Shown piece after piece: positions 7,439 to 17,165 of a stretch of DNA of 64,000 nucleotides. How positions within the stretch are numbered: position 1 is the first letter of the stretch; every line of letters starts with the position of its first letter. The notes under the pieces are model-generated. The model searched no databases. It was not told where the DNA came from and worked only from the letters and a program-made list of their open reading frames with translations. Origin of the DNA: Soonwooa buanensis (lineage in GTDB: Bacteria > Bacteroidota > Bacteroidia > Flavobacteriales > Weeksellaceae); NCBI RefSeq assembly GCF_900167905.1, contig NZ_FUYZ01000013.1, positions 1 to 64,000 on the forward strand, given 5' to 3'. Both the position numbers and the translations under genes were made by a program.

Positions 7439-8005
7439 TTAGATCAGTTGAAGCAATTCCTCAACAGTATCTTTTCCTCTATTTTTAGCATAATAAGTTT
7501 GTAACTCTACATAGAAGTCATCTTTCGACATCGTCTCAGGATTAGCTTTATACTTTTCCAAAAGCTCTTTTCCATGTTTTGGTCTTGGTCCCCAATGATT
7601 AATGTAGTTAAGATTTTCGTCCAAGAAAATAACAATCGGAATAGACTTTCCGCCATCCGTTAAAAACGAATCTATCAAAGATGGCTCTTGATCACGATAC
7701 GTAATTCTAACATCAAACTGTTCGAAAAACTTCACTACAACCGGAATAACTTGGCTAGCATCACCACACCAAGCTTCAGAGATTATCAAGATTTTCCCAC
7801 GGAAGTTTTTCTTTGCCAAAGTCGCAACATCTTCTTCACTCGGCGTATACTTTTCGAACATTCTGTTCATACGTTGGATACCAAGTCGGTAATATTCTCC
7901 AAATTCCGCTTCTTGCTCGTCTTTTGGATTGCCCAATCTTTCGCCAGCTTCTCTTAGATATTCGTTATAGTCAACCGCGTTGTCCCAGTATTTTTTGATT
8001 TCCAT
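7439..8005 (-). CDS. Thioredoxin-fold protein with single-Cys WCGD site
   Basis: The 188-residue protein has a thioredoxin-like fold without signal peptide, so it is cytoplasmic. The active-site segment is ISEAWCGDASQVIPVV (about residues 75-90): the first cysteine is kept but the second position is Asp/Ala rather than Cys. A cis-Pro-like SIPIV follows (about 121-125). It belongs with the thioredoxin_9-type family common in Bacteroidota, whose activity is not settled. A single cysteine suggests a monothiol or peroxiredoxin-like reaction, or a bacillithiol-linked role, given bshA at 26262. The gene is separated from the TlpA-like gene by repeat copy B. Confidence 0.75.
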   Translation of the reverse strand: MEIKKYWDNAVDYNEYLREAGERLGNPKDEQEAEFGEYYRLGIQRMNRMFEKYTPSEEDVATLAKKNFRGKILIISEAWCGDASQVIPVVVKFFEQFDVRITYRDQEPSLIDSFLTDGGKSIPIVIFLDENLNYINHWGPRPKHGKELLEKYKANPETMSKDDFYVELQTYYAKNRGKDTVEELLQLI

Positions 8006-8077
8006 TTCTTTTTTTCTTTCTTACAAATTTCCAGTTTATTAATCTATTTCAATGTAACAAAAATCACATTTTAAGAA

Positions 8078-9139
8078 TTAAATTCTACGTATTTTGTTAA
8101 TCATGTACATGTCTGCCAATACAAAAGCAGCGAGGCTTTCAACAATTGGTACAGCACGTGGAAGTACGCAAGGATCGTGACGACCTTTGCCTTCTACAAT
8201 GACAATTTCGCCATCTTTGTTGATGCTTTCTTGTGGACGAAGAAGCGTCGCAATCGGCTTAAAAGCCACTCGGAAATAGATGTCCATTCCGTTAGAAATA
8301 CCGCCTTGGATGCCTCCAGAAAGATTTGACTTTGTTGTCCCATCCGCATTGAAAAGATCATTATGCTCTTTACCTGTCATTTTTGCACCACAAAATCCAC
8401 TTCCGTATTCAAAACCTTTGCAAGCGTTAATGTTTAACATCGCTTTTCCAAGCTCTGCATGTAACTTGTTAAAAATTGGTTCGCCCCAACCAGCAGGTAC
8501 ATTTTTAATAACACAAGTTATCGTACCGCCAATCGTGTTGCCTTCTTTTTTAACCTCTTTAATACGTTCAATCATTTTTTCGGCAGTCTCTGCATCTGGA
8601 CAACGCACAATATTGCTTTCAGTTTTAGAAAAGTCTAGAGCTTGGTAAGGTTTTTCGCAAAAGATATCACCAACCGATGACACGTAAGCGTTAATTTCCA
8701 CATTGGGAATTAATTGTTTTGCAAGACTTCCTGCAACCACCCAATTTAGTGTTTCGCGTGCAGACGATTTTCCACCGCCACGATGATCGCGAATGCCATA
8801 TTTTTGGTCGTAGGTATAATCGGCGTGACTCGGACGATAAGCGCCCGAAATATGATCGTAATCTTTAGAACGTTGATTTTCGTTTTCAACAATAAAACCA
8901 ATGGGCGTTCCTGTTGATTTTCCATCAAAAATTCCTGATAGAAAACGAACTGTGTCGCTTTCTTTTCGTTGTGTTACAATCGCCGATTGTCCGGGCTTTC
9001 TGCGATCCAAATCTTTCTGAACTTCGTCTAGATTTAGTTCTAAGCCTGCCGGAAAATTGGTGATTACACCGCCATAAGCTTCACCATGGCTTTCACCAAA
9101 AGACGATAGCGTCAAAAAGTTTCCTAATACATTGAACAT
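8078..9139 (-). CDS. aroC: Chorismate synthase
   Basis: This 353-residue enzyme converts 5-enolpyruvylshikimate-3-phosphate to chorismate, the last step of the shikimate pathway, using reduced FMN. The family signatures are present: [12 protein letters not shown] (about 15-26), RPSHADYTY (about 102-110) and the FMN-binding [13 protein letters not shown] (about 117-129). Length is typical. It is monocistronic, about 70 nt from the thioredoxin-like gene and divergent from the SDR gene. A TAAATTTG -7 box lies just upstream of the ATG. Confidence 0.97.
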   Translation of the reverse strand: MFNVLGNFLTLSSFGESHGEAYGGVITNFPAGLELNLDEVQKDLDRRKPGQSAIVTQRKESDTVRFLSGIFDGKSTGTPIGFIVENENQRSKDYDHISGAYRPSHADYTYDQKYGIRDHRGGGKSSARETLNWVVAGSLAKQLIPNVEINAYVSSVGDIFCEKPYQALDFSKTESNIVRCPDAETAEKMIERIKEVKKEGNTIGGTITCVIKNVPAGWGEPIFNKLHAELGKAMLNINACKGFEYGSGFCGAKMTGKEHNDLFNADGTTKSNLSGGIQGGISNGMDIYFRVAFKPIATLLRPQESINKDGEIVIVEGKGRHDPCVLPRAVPIVESLAAFVLADMYMINKIRRI

Positions 9140-9144
9140 ACTAC

Positions 9145-9152
9145 AAATTTAT
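9145..9152 (-). promoter_or_regulatory. -7 box of aroC (TAAATTTG)
   Basis: TAAATTTG on the minus strand ends 5 nt before the aroC start codon. That implies a very short leader or nearly leaderless transcript. Confidence 0.5.
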
Positions 9153-9224
9153 GCAATTTTCGGATGCCTTTTATATTTCGCTGAAAAGAATTACAGTAAG
9201 ATTTTCTTTTAAAAAAGAATCAAA

Positions 9225-9233
9225 TATCTTTGC
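9225..9233 (+). promoter_or_regulatory. -7 box of the SDR gene (TATCTTTGC)
   Basis: TATCTTTGC is a full TAnnTTTGC match and ends 3 nt before the ATG at 9237, so the transcript would be nearly leaderless. An alternative ATG is the next codon. Confidence 0.6.
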
Positions 9234-9236
9234 AAA

Positions 9237-9971
9237 ATGATGAAGCCAAATTCAAAATCCGTTCTTATTCTTGGAGCCAATTCCGATGTTGCAAAACAAG
9301 CGATGAAACTTTATTTGCAAAAAGGTTTTGAGGTGATGGCGGCTTCGAGGGATTTGACTTCAATTGAGAAATTTATAGGAGAAAATAATTTAGATTCATC
9401 GAAAATTCGATTGTTGTATTTCGATGCTGCCAACTTTTCGTCGCATCAAGACTTTTATAATCAACTTCCGACAAAACCCAATATTGTTGTTTATTCAGCT
9501 GGTTTTTTAGTTCAGAATGAAAAAGCATTTCATGATTTTGATGCTACTTTTCAGATGATGAAGGTCAATTATGCTGGTGCGGTTTCCATTTTAAATATTA
9601 TCGCATTTGATTCAAGTAATAATAATTTAGAACGAATAATTGGTTTGTCGTCACTTTCAGGCGTTCGTGGTCGTAAATCCAATTTTGTGTATGGAAGTAC
9701 AAAATCAGCTTTTACACAATATTTGGCGGGACTTCGACAAGAATTAGCACATCGAAATATTAAAGTGAATGCACTGGTAATCGGCTATATCAATACAAAA
9801 ATCAATGAAGGTTTAGAGTTGAATAAAAACCTAATTATGGAACCTGAATATGTCGCAAAACATATTGTAGAAGCAGGAAATACATTCACCATCGTCCCAA
9901 ATTGGAAATGGAAACTTATTTATCAAATTCTAAAATGGTCACCAGAATTCCTGGTTGCTAAACTTCCGTAG
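9237..9971 (+). CDS. Short-chain dehydrogenase/reductase
   Basis: The 244-residue NAD(P)-dependent oxidoreductase shows the Rossmann nucleotide loop GANSDVA (about 13-19), the catalytic Ser segment LSSLSG (about 138-143) and YGSTK (about 153-157). The substrate is unknown. It ends 32 nt before the cholesterol-oxidase homologue and reads the same way, so the two are probably co-transcribed. A hydroxysteroid or other polycyclic alcohol is therefore a possible substrate, but this rests on neighbourhood only. The GxNSD start of the loop differs from the classical TGxxxGxG and resembles the DltE/DprE2-type branch. Confidence 0.85.
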   Translation: MMKPNSKSVLILGANSDVAKQAMKLYLQKGFEVMAASRDLTSIEKFIGENNLDSSKIRLLYFDAANFSSHQDFYNQLPTKPNIVVYSAGFLVQNEKAFHDFDATFQMMKVNYAGAVSILNIIAFDSSNNNLERIIGLSSLSGVRGRKSNFVYGSTKSAFTQYLAGLRQELAHRNIKVNALVIGYINTKINEGLELNKNLIMEPEYVAKHIVEAGNTFTIVPNWKWKLIYQILKWSPEFLVAKLP

Positions 9972-10003
9972 CTTTATAGCACGCAATTTGCAAGTTTCTT
10001 CGC

Positions 10004-11578
10004 ATGGATAGAGGAACTTTCATTAAAACCACAGCTCTAGGAATTGGAGCTTTGTTCTTTTTAGGAACTCAAAATATTTTAGCCAACTCATTTTCAAGTA
10101 TCGAAACTACCGAAGAAAATCGACCAATTATTATCATTGGTTCAGGTTACGGTGGCGCCGTTGCGGCTTTGCGTTTATGCGAAGCTGGGAAGAAAGTGTG
10201 TATGCTGGAAATGGGCTTGAATTGGGCGAAATCTGGAATTTCATTTTCTAAAATGCAAAAACCTGGTAAAAGTGCAGCTTGGTTAAAAAAGCAATCTATT
10301 GCGCCTTTTTTTAATCTATTTTCATTGGAACCGTTTACGGGAGCTTTGGATCGATTGGATTTTAAGGATATTAAGATTTGGGTTGGACGTGGCGTTGGTG
10401 GCGGTTCTTTGGTGAACGGTGGAATGGCGGTTCTTCCGAAACGAGATTATTTTGAAGAGATTTTTCCAAATTTGGATAGTAAATTGTTTTTTGATAAATA
10501 TTTCCCGAAAGCACAACAAGAATTGAAAGTAAATGTTGCCCGCGAAGAATTTCTAAATGATTGTAAGTTCTATAAATTCAATAAAGTTGGTGAAGCAGAA
10601 GCTCGCAAAGCAGGTTTTAAAACCATTCGGGTTCCCAATGTCTATGATTTTGACTACATGGAAAAAGAATATCGAAATGAAGTTCCAAGGTCTGCATTGG
10701 ATGGAGAAGTGATTTACGGAAATAATCACGGAAAAAATTCTTTGGATAAAACCTATCTAAAAAAGGCTGTAGCAACTGGAAATTTAGAAATTTTGGATTT
10801 ACATTCAGTTCAAAATATTAAAAATGAAAACGAAGGTTATTGTTTAGAAGTTCATCTAATTGATACTTCTGGACAAATCGTTGCTAAAAAATTGATGAAT
10901 TGTCAACAACTAATTTTGGCTGCTGGAACGATGGGAACTTTAGAGTTGCTTTTAAAATCTCATGCTGAAAACGGTTTGCAACTTAACGAAGAAGTCGGAA
11001 AACATTGGGGAAACAACGGGAATTTTATGACGGGACGAAACTGGGTGAAAGCCTTTTCAGGAGGTTTGGGATTTCAACATTCGACGATTCCCGTTGGTGG
11101 AATTGACAATTGGGATGATCCTAAACATACTTTTTTCGCTGAATTGGCGCCACTTCCGATGGGAATGAATGTTGCGACCGCTTTGTATTTGATGATTAAT
11201 AAAGTTGATCAACCAGGAAGTGTGAGTTTTGATGCTTCAACGAAAAAACTCGTTTTAGATTGGTCACGGAAAAATACTTCTAAAATGGAAGTAAATGCAA
11301 AATTTTTCCTCCGTAAAATGAATAAAGTAAACGGCGGAACTCGAAGTCACATGCTTTTTCATAACGGTTTAGGTTATGATGTTTGTTATCATCCTTTGGG
11401 TGGTGTTGTTTTAGGAAAAGCAACCACGGAATTCGGACAATTAAAAAACCACAAGAATCTTTTTGTTTTGGATGGCTCGTTAATTCCTGCGAGTATTGGA
11501 GTTAATCCATTTCTTACAATCACAGCCTTGGTAGAATATTGCATGGAGAATTTGTTAAAGGAGAAGGCTTTTGGGTAA
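10004..11578 (+). CDS. Type I (GMC family) cholesterol oxidase homologue
   Basis: The 524-residue flavoprotein matches class I cholesterol oxidases of Streptomyces and Brevibacterium along its whole length. Shared blocks are GSGYGGAVAALRL (FAD loop, about 47-59), VGRGVGGGSLVNGGMAV (about 127-143), VPNVYDFDYM, YGNNHGKNSLDKTYL, CYHPLGG and GVNPFLTITAL. The three residues equivalent to Streptomyces Glu361, His447 and Asn485 are all kept (in FAELAP, YHPLGG and VNPF). The expected reaction is oxidation and isomerisation of 3-beta-hydroxysterols to 4-en-3-ones with H2O2 release. The N-terminus (MDRGTFIKTTALGIGALFFLG) is Tat-like but has one Arg, not RR. I recall a characterised homologue from Chryseobacterium gleum. 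Confidence 0.88.
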   Translation: MDRGTFIKTTALGIGALFFLGTQNILANSFSSIETTEENRPIIIIGSGYGGAVAALRLCEAGKKVCMLEMGLNWAKSGISFSKMQKPGKSAAWLKKQSIAPFFNLFSLEPFTGALDRLDFKDIKIWVGRGVGGGSLVNGGMAVLPKRDYFEEIFPNLDSKLFFDKYFPKAQQELKVNVAREEFLNDCKFYKFNKVGEAEARKAGFKTIRVPNVYDFDYMEKEYRNEVPRSALDGEVIYGNNHGKNSLDKTYLKKAVATGNLEILDLHSVQNIKNENEGYCLEVHLIDTSGQIVAKKLMNCQQLILAAGTMGTLELLLKSHAENGLQLNEEVGKHWGNNGNFMTGRNWVKAFSGGLGFQHSTIPVGGIDNWDDPKHTFFAELAPLPMGMNVATALYLMINKVDQPGSVSFDASTKKLVLDWSRKNTSKMEVNAKFFLRKMNKVNGGTRSHMLFHNGLGYDVCYHPLGGVVLGKATTEFGQLKNHKNLFVLDGSLIPASIGVNPFLTITALVEYCMENLLKEKAFG

Positions 11579-11647
11579 TTTTTTTTTTGAAGTGTCTATT
11601 TTAAAGTTGCATTGATTTTAGATTTAAATATTATTTTATTTCGAAAA

Positions 11648-11683
11648 AAAAATCAGATTAGAAAGATATCTAATCTGATTTTT
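11648..11683. terminator. Bidirectional terminator between cholesterol oxidase homologue and sdhB
   Basis: The stem AAAATCAGATTAG (11648-11661) pairs with CTAATCTGATTTT (11670-11683) around a short AAGATAT-type loop. It has A/T-runs on both sides and sits between convergent genes. Confidence 0.85.
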
Positions 11684-11721
11684 AATTTATTTAAGCTGAA
11701 AAGCCTTATAAGTTCATACTT

Positions 11722-12489
11722 TTATCCTTTATCAACAAAAGCAGACATATATTCTCTGTTCATTCTTGCGATGTTTTCTAGAGAAATTCCTTTCGGACAC
11801 TCTACTTCACAAGCACCAGTGTTAGAACAGTTTCCGAATCCTTCTTCGTCCATAGCCGTAACCATGTTTAGAACTCTTCTCTTCGCTTCTACTTGACCTT
11901 GCGGTAATAAAGCGTATTGAGAAACTTTTGCTCCAACGAAAAGCATTGCAGAACCGTTTTTACATGTTGCTACACAAGCTCCACATCCGATACAAGCCGC
12001 AGCATCCATTGCTCTGTCTGAATCTTCTTTTGGAACCAAAATATTGTTAGCATCCGTCGTTCTACCAGAAGTGTTAACAGAAATGAAACCACCTGCTGCC
12101 ATTACTCTATCGAAAGCACTTCTATCCACAACCAAGTCTTTGATTACTGGGAAAGCCGCACTTCTCCAAGGTTCGATAACGATAGTTTCTCCATCTTTGA
12201 AGTGACGCATGTGCAGCTGACAAGTAGTGATACCTGTATCTGGACCGTGCGCACGACCGTTGATGTAAAGAGAACACATACCGCAAATACCCTCACGACA
12301 GTCGTGGTCGAAAGCTACTGGTTCTTTACCTTCGTTAATTAAATTCTCGTTTAGAATGTCTAACATTTCCAAGAAAGAAGAATCTGTAGAAACGTCAGAT
12401 ATTTTATAGGTCTCAAATTGACCTTTGGATTTATTATTTTTTTGTCTCCAAATTTTCAGCGTAAGATTTAAGCCTTTTTTTGCACTCAT
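11722..12489 (-). CDS. sdhB: Succinate dehydrogenase/fumarate reductase iron-sulfur subunit
   Basis: The 255-residue subunit carries three Fe-S clusters between FAD and quinone. The plant-type [2Fe-2S] ligands are Cys64, 69, 72 and 90 (CREGICGMC). The [4Fe-4S] set begins Cys166, 169, 172 (CIGCGAC), with Cys176, and the last group is Cys221, 227 and 231 ([12 protein letters not shown]). It acts at the cytoplasmic face of the inner membrane as part of complex II. It is the last gene of the sdhCAB unit, 24 nt after sdhA. Confidence 0.96.
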   Translation of the reverse strand: MSAKKGLNLTLKIWRQKNNKSKGQFETYKISDVSTDSSFLEMLDILNENLINEGKEPVAFDHDCREGICGMCSLYINGRAHGPDTGITTCQLHMRHFKDGETIVIEPWRSAAFPVIKDLVVDRSAFDRVMAAGGFISVNTSGRTTDANNILVPKEDSDRAMDAAACIGCGACVATCKNGSAMLFVGAKVSQYALLPQGQVEAKRRVLNMVTAMDEEGFGNCSNTGACEVECPKGISLENIARMNREYMSAFVDKG

Positions 12490-12513
12490 AATTTTATATT
12501 TATTGGTTGGAGA

Positions 12514-14526
12514 TTATTTGTAACTTCTTGTTTTAACTTCGATGTTATCGTACACAAGGTCTTCTTTGTGCATTACTTCGTCGTTAATATTTGGACCGTT
12601 ATATTGCCAAGCAGCAACATACTTATAGTTAACGTCATCACGTTCTGCTTCTCCATCAGGTGTTGCATGATCTTCACGGAAGTGTCCTCCACAAGATTCG
12701 TTTCTGTTAAGCGCATCGATAGCCATCAATTGACCAAGCTCAAGGAAATCAGCCACACGAAGTGCTTTTTCCAATTCTGGGTTCATCTCATCGTTAGAAC
12801 CAGGTACTTTTACATTCTTCCAGAAATCATCTCTTACTTCTTCGATTTCTTTAATCGCTTCTCTAAGGCCTTCTGGCGTTCTTCCCATACCTACTTTATT
12901 CCACATAATGTGTCCTAATTGTTTATGGAAATGATCTACAGAATGCGTTCCTTTATTGTTCAATAAATAATCGATTCTATCTTTAACATCTTTTTCTGTT
13001 GCTTCAAAAGCTGCAGAATCTGTTGGGATAGCTCCAGTTCTGATGTCTGCAGAAAGATAATCTGCGATTGTATAAGGCAATACGAAATATCCGTCTGCCA
13101 AACCTTGCATCAAAGCAGAAGCACCAAGTCTGTTAGCACCGTGATCTGAGAAGTTAGCTTCACCGATTACGAAACATCCAGGGATTGTAGATTGTAAGTT
13201 ATAATCAACCCAAACACCACCCATTGTGTAGTGAACTGCTGGATAAATCTTCATTGGCGTTTCATAAGGGTTGTCTGCAGTAATTTTCTCGTACATTACG
13301 AAAAGGTTACCATATTTTTCCTCAATCCAAGCCTTACCAAGATCGTAGATTTGTTGTTCTGAAGGATTGTGAATATGCTTTTCGATAGCAGCTTCTCTAC
13401 CTTTTTTCATGATTTCTGTTGAGAAATCTAAGAATACACCTTCTTTAGTGTCGTTATTTTCGATACCGTAACCAGCATCACATCTTTCTTTACCAGCTCT
13501 AGAAGCTACGTCTCTCGGTACCAAGTTACCGAACGCAGGATATCTTCTCTCTAAGTAATAATCTCTGTCCGCTTCAGGGATATCTTTTGCTTTTTTCTTA
13601 CCTTCTCTGATGGCAACTGAATCTTCAATGTTTTTAGGAACCCAGATTCTTCCTGAGTTTCTAAGAGATTCTGACATCAAAGTTAATTTTGATTGTTGCG
13701 TCCCATGAACTGGAATACAAGTCGGGTGAATTTGAACATAACAAGGGTTTGCGAAATACGCTCCTTTTTTGTGAATTTTCCAAGCTGCAGAAACGTTCGA
13801 TCCCATCGCATTTGTCGATAAGAAATATACGTTACCATAACCTCCAGAAGCGATAACAACTGCGTGTGCAGAATGTCTTTCGATTTCACCAGTTACAAGG
13901 TTTCTTGCGATAATTCCTCTTGCTTTACCATCAACAATTACAAGATCTAACATCTCGTGACGGTTGTACATTTTAATTCTACCTTTACCGATTTGACGGC
14001 TCATTGCAGAATATGCACCTAATAACAACTGTTGACCAGTTTGTCCTTTTGCGTAGAATGTTCTTTTAACCTGAACCCCACCGAAAGAACGGTTATCTAA
14101 CTGACCTCCGTAATCACGTCCAAAAGGAACACCTTGTGATACACATTGGTCGATAATATTTCCTGAAACCTCAGCTAAACGATATACGTTTGCCTCTCTT
14201 GCACGGTAGTCACCTCCTTTAATAGTATCGTAGAACAATCTATAGATAGAGTCACCGTCACCTTGATAATTTTTAGCAGCGTTAATACCTCCTTGAGCAG
14301 CAATAGAGTGTGCTCTTCTTGGAGAATCCTGATAACAAAATGCTTTTACGTTATAACCTTGTTCAGCTAAAGTAGCTGCAGCAGAACCACCTGCTAATCC
14401 TGTACCAACAACAATAATATCAATTTTATCACGGTTGTTAGGCGCAACAAGGTTCATATGGTCTTTATGATTACTCCACTTGTCTTTAAGAGGACCTGCT
14501 GGAATTTTAGAATCTAAATTACTCAT
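12514..14526 (-). CDS. sdhA: Succinate dehydrogenase/fumarate reductase flavoprotein subunit
   Basis: The 670-residue subunit oxidises succinate to fumarate with covalent FAD. The N-terminal FAD loop is [19 protein letters not shown] (about 39-57), followed by the flavinylation-type segment [15 protein letters not shown] (about 73-87). Other blocks seen are [22 protein letters not shown] and [12 protein letters not shown]. Length and the C-terminal region fit the type B enzymes of Bacteroidota and epsilonproteobacteria. It lies between sdhC and sdhB in one operon, which supplies the TCA cycle and the quinone pool. Confidence 0.97.
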   Translation of the reverse strand: MSNLDSKIPAGPLKDKWSNHKDHMNLVAPNNRDKIDIIVVGTGLAGGSAAATLAEQGYNVKAFCYQDSPRRAHSIAAQGGINAAKNYQGDGDSIYRLFYDTIKGGDYRAREANVYRLAEVSGNIIDQCVSQGVPFGRDYGGQLDNRSFGGVQVKRTFYAKGQTGQQLLLGAYSAMSRQIGKGRIKMYNRHEMLDLVIVDGKARGIIARNLVTGEIERHSAHAVVIASGGYGNVYFLSTNAMGSNVSAAWKIHKKGAYFANPCYVQIHPTCIPVHGTQQSKLTLMSESLRNSGRIWVPKNIEDSVAIREGKKKAKDIPEADRDYYLERRYPAFGNLVPRDVASRAGKERCDAGYGIENNDTKEGVFLDFSTEIMKKGREAAIEKHIHNPSEQQIYDLGKAWIEEKYGNLFVMYEKITADNPYETPMKIYPAVHYTMGGVWVDYNLQSTIPGCFVIGEANFSDHGANRLGASALMQGLADGYFVLPYTIADYLSADIRTGAIPTDSAAFEATEKDVKDRIDYLLNNKGTHSVDHFHKQLGHIMWNKVGMGRTPEGLREAIKEIEEVRDDFWKNVKVPGSNDEMNPELEKALRVADFLELGQLMAIDALNRNESCGGHFREDHATPDGEAERDDVNYKYVAAWQYNGPNINDEVMHKEDLVYDNIEVKTRSYK

Positions 14527-14539
14527 TCTCTTTATGATA

Positions 14540-15205
14540 TTATTGAGTTACAAAATGATAAATAGCAATTAGGATAAATCCTGCTGGAATTAGTATAGAA
14601 TACCAAGTTCCGAATGCCTTAATAAATGGCGTGTACTTTGGATGTCTTGCACCAACTGATTGGAATGCCGATTGGAAACCGTGAGCCAAGTGTAAACCTA
14701 ACAAAATGAAAGCTACCACATAAATAACAACTTTAATTGGGTCAGCAAATTTCTCATGCAATTCGATCCAGAATCTATCTGTTCCAATGTCATCAATATT
14801 CCCTTGAATGTACTTGTGATTGATCTCGTGGAACCAAAAATCGTACATGTGTAGCCCTAAGAAAGCTAAAATAACCAATCCAGAAATAATCATATTTCTA
14901 GACATCCAAGAAGAGTTAGCAGCAGCGCCGTTAACGTCATACTTTACAGGTCTCGCCTTGTTGTTTTTTGCTTCTAAAATGAATCCCATAATAAAATGGA
15001 AAAACACCGCAAAAATCAAAATAGGCTGCATCAAATATTGAATGAATGGATTATAACCCATAAAATAAGATGCCTGATTAAAACCATTTACACTAAATAC
15101 AGATAGCATATTCGTGAAAAGGTGCATCACCAAGAAAACCAGCAAAAAAAACGCCGATAGTGCCATTGCATATTTTCTTCCTATCGAAGATGAAAATCCT
15201 GCCAT
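14540..15205 (-). CDS. sdhC: Succinate dehydrogenase cytochrome b subunit (type B)
   Basis: The 221-residue inner-membrane protein has about five hydrophobic helices and several histidines inside or next to them (for example [26 protein letters not shown] and IAIYHFV). These suit two haem b groups, as in di-haem, single-subunit type B complexes. It anchors SdhAB and passes electrons to menaquinone. It is the first gene of the operon, 13 nt before sdhA, with a TAACTTTG -7 box upstream. Confidence 0.93.
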   Translation of the reverse strand: MAGFSSSIGRKYAMALSAFFLLVFLVMHLFTNMLSVFSVNGFNQASYFMGYNPFIQYLMQPILIFAVFFHFIMGFILEAKNNKARPVKYDVNGAAANSSWMSRNMIISGLVILAFLGLHMYDFWFHEINHKYIQGNIDDIGTDRFWIELHEKFADPIKVVIYVVAFILLGLHLAHGFQSAFQSVGARHPKYTPFIKAFGTWYSILIPAGFILIAIYHFVTQ

Positions 15206-15232
15206 AATCTAATTTTATTTTTTGAATACGCA

Positions 15233-15240
15233 CAAAGTTA
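15233..15240 (-). promoter_or_regulatory. -7 box of sdhCAB (TAACTTTG)
   Basis: The minus strand reads TAACTTTG, 27 nt before the sdhC start. A properly spaced TTG is not visible, so the -33 element is weak or absent. Confidence 0.45.
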
Positions 15241-15316
15241 AAAAAATGTTAATAGGAAGCCTATTGAGAAATGTCACAATTTAGTAGTTTATAATCTTTC
15301 TAAATAATTAATTCGA

Positions 15317-17101
15317 CTAATCATTCAATTTGTAAAATTTTCCACGATAGGTGAATCCAACATTGTCTTTAGGCACTTTTATTAAATGATATTTTGTAGC
15401 TCGCGATGAAGCTAAATAAGGATCTATAAGAAATTTTTCAGTTTTTGAGATGTCAGTATCATCTTTCGTTATTACAAAAACCTGTGACTTTTCCTTTATT
15501 AAAACAGTTTTATTTTTAAATGAAGCTATTTCTAAACTTTCATCTTTTTGAAATTGATAAAAAGTAAAACCAAGTCTTATTCCTAAAAATAGCAAAATAC
15601 TGAAACAGAAATTGATTACATATTTCAAATTTCGCTTAACTAAAACAAAACGGAAATAATACAGAATTATAAAAACTGCAGCAACTTCTGCAAGGTTAAA
15701 CCCAATATCTTTAAAAAATAAAACATCAAAATCTGCAAACCAATGTATGGCTTTCAATAAATATTTTACAAACCAATCATAGACAAAATCTAGCCAACTA
15801 AATTCAATATTAAAAGCAAACAAAACCACCATCAATAAAGAGAAAATGATAATAATTTCTGAAAACGGAATAATGCATAAGTTTGCAAGAATTGATACCA
15901 AAGAGTATTGATGAAAGTAATATAAAACCAATGGCAAAGTCGCTAATTGCGCCGAAAGTGACAAACTAAAAATCGCTAACAAAAACTTATAAATAACATT
16001 ATTTCGTTCTGGAAAACATTTTATAATTGGTTGATTAAGCCAATAAATCCCAAAAACTGCAACATAACTCAACTGAAAACCGACATCGAAAATCTGTTGA
16101 GAATCCCAAATCAAAATAACAAAAGCTGACAACGCCATCGAATGAACGAGATTAGGAGGGCGATTCAAAAGTTTTGTCACATAATAAAAACTAATCATCA
16201 AACATGATCTAACGACAGAACTTCCATAGTCAATAAAAATTGCAAAGCACCAAATACCGACTAAAGCCATGCAAATCGCAACTTTCCGCCATTTAACAGG
16301 AAAAGCAGTTTTAGAACTCAACAGAATTAACCAAAAAATGATCAACATGTGCGATCCAGAAATCGCTAAAAGATGCACCAATCCAGACTTATTAAAATCC
16401 GAAACCGTAACTTCGTCCATCCCAGTTCGGTCAGCGAGGATGATTCCTTTCAGAAACTCTTTGTGACGAGAATTGAGTTGCGAGCTATTTATTCTTTGCA
16501 AAACTTTCAAACGTTTTTGTTTGATTTTGTCCGCAAAAGAAACTTGTTGTTTTGAAGCTTGCAAAATATTTTCATTAGCGAAAGCCAAACCAGAAACTTT
16601 TTGACGCTCAAGATATTTTGGATAATCAAATTGAAAATCGTAGCGCGGCGATTTTAATTCAGAAAAATAAAGATTGGATTTATAAACGTGTTTAAAATCT
16701 AATTCTAAAGCATTTTTGGGAATTTGTAAAACGATAGAAATCGACGAATTGTGATGATCAATCTTCGATATTTTCGCTTGATACTTTCTATACTTTTCGT
16801 TGGAATTAAGTTTTTTCTCAATTTGAAAAAGCGTTTCGTGTTTTCCGTTTAAACTTAATTTTTGATAATCAGAAACATTGAAATAATGAACTAAACAACC
16901 GAAACCAAAGAAACTTAAAGGTAAAAATACACTTCGAAATTTAACGAGGAATGCATTTTTAAAAATAAAAGAAAAAAGAATTATTAATGTAAAAACTATA
17001 AAAAACAGAAGCCCGATCCAAATCTCAAAACCAATTTTATCTTGAAGTAAAATTCCAAGACAAAATGCCAACAGCGTTGCAAAAAGTGGCTGGCGAGACA
17101 T
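15317..17101 (-). CDS. ComEC/Rec2-family membrane protein
   Basis: The 594-residue polytopic inner-membrane protein has a short N-terminal membrane pair, a soluble OB-like DUF4131 region (about 80-190) and the Competence domain (about 210-490). The latter contains the family landmark SGLVHLLAISGSHMLII. ComEC forms the channel that takes up single-stranded DNA during transformation. After the last helix only about 70 residues remain, so the metallo-beta-lactamase nuclease domain of longer homologues is absent; I believe this short form is usual in this phylum. It is transcribed alone or with lpxB, which lies 64 nt upstream. Confidence 0.88.
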   Translation of the reverse strand: MSRQPLFATLLAFCLGILLQDKIGFEIWIGLLFFIVFTLIILFSFIFKNAFLVKFRSVFLPLSFFGFGCLVHYFNVSDYQKLSLNGKHETLFQIEKKLNSNEKYRKYQAKISKIDHHNSSISIVLQIPKNALELDFKHVYKSNLYFSELKSPRYDFQFDYPKYLERQKVSGLAFANENILQASKQQVSFADKIKQKRLKVLQRINSSQLNSRHKEFLKGIILADRTGMDEVTVSDFNKSGLVHLLAISGSHMLIIFWLILLSSKTAFPVKWRKVAICMALVGIWCFAIFIDYGSSVVRSCLMISFYYVTKLLNRPPNLVHSMALSAFVILIWDSQQIFDVGFQLSYVAVFGIYWLNQPIIKCFPERNNVIYKFLLAIFSLSLSAQLATLPLVLYYFHQYSLVSILANLCIIPFSEIIIIFSLLMVVLFAFNIEFSWLDFVYDWFVKYLLKAIHWFADFDVLFFKDIGFNLAEVAAVFIILYYFRFVLVKRNLKYVINFCFSILLFLGIRLGFTFYQFQKDESLEIASFKNKTVLIKEKSQVFVITKDDTDISKTEKFLIDPYLASSRATKYHLIKVPKDNVGFTYRGKFYKLND

Positions 17102-17165
17102 GATTCATCGTTTTAATTTTTGTTTAAACTAAAAGTAATGAATTTTTGTAACGAAAAAATAAAAA

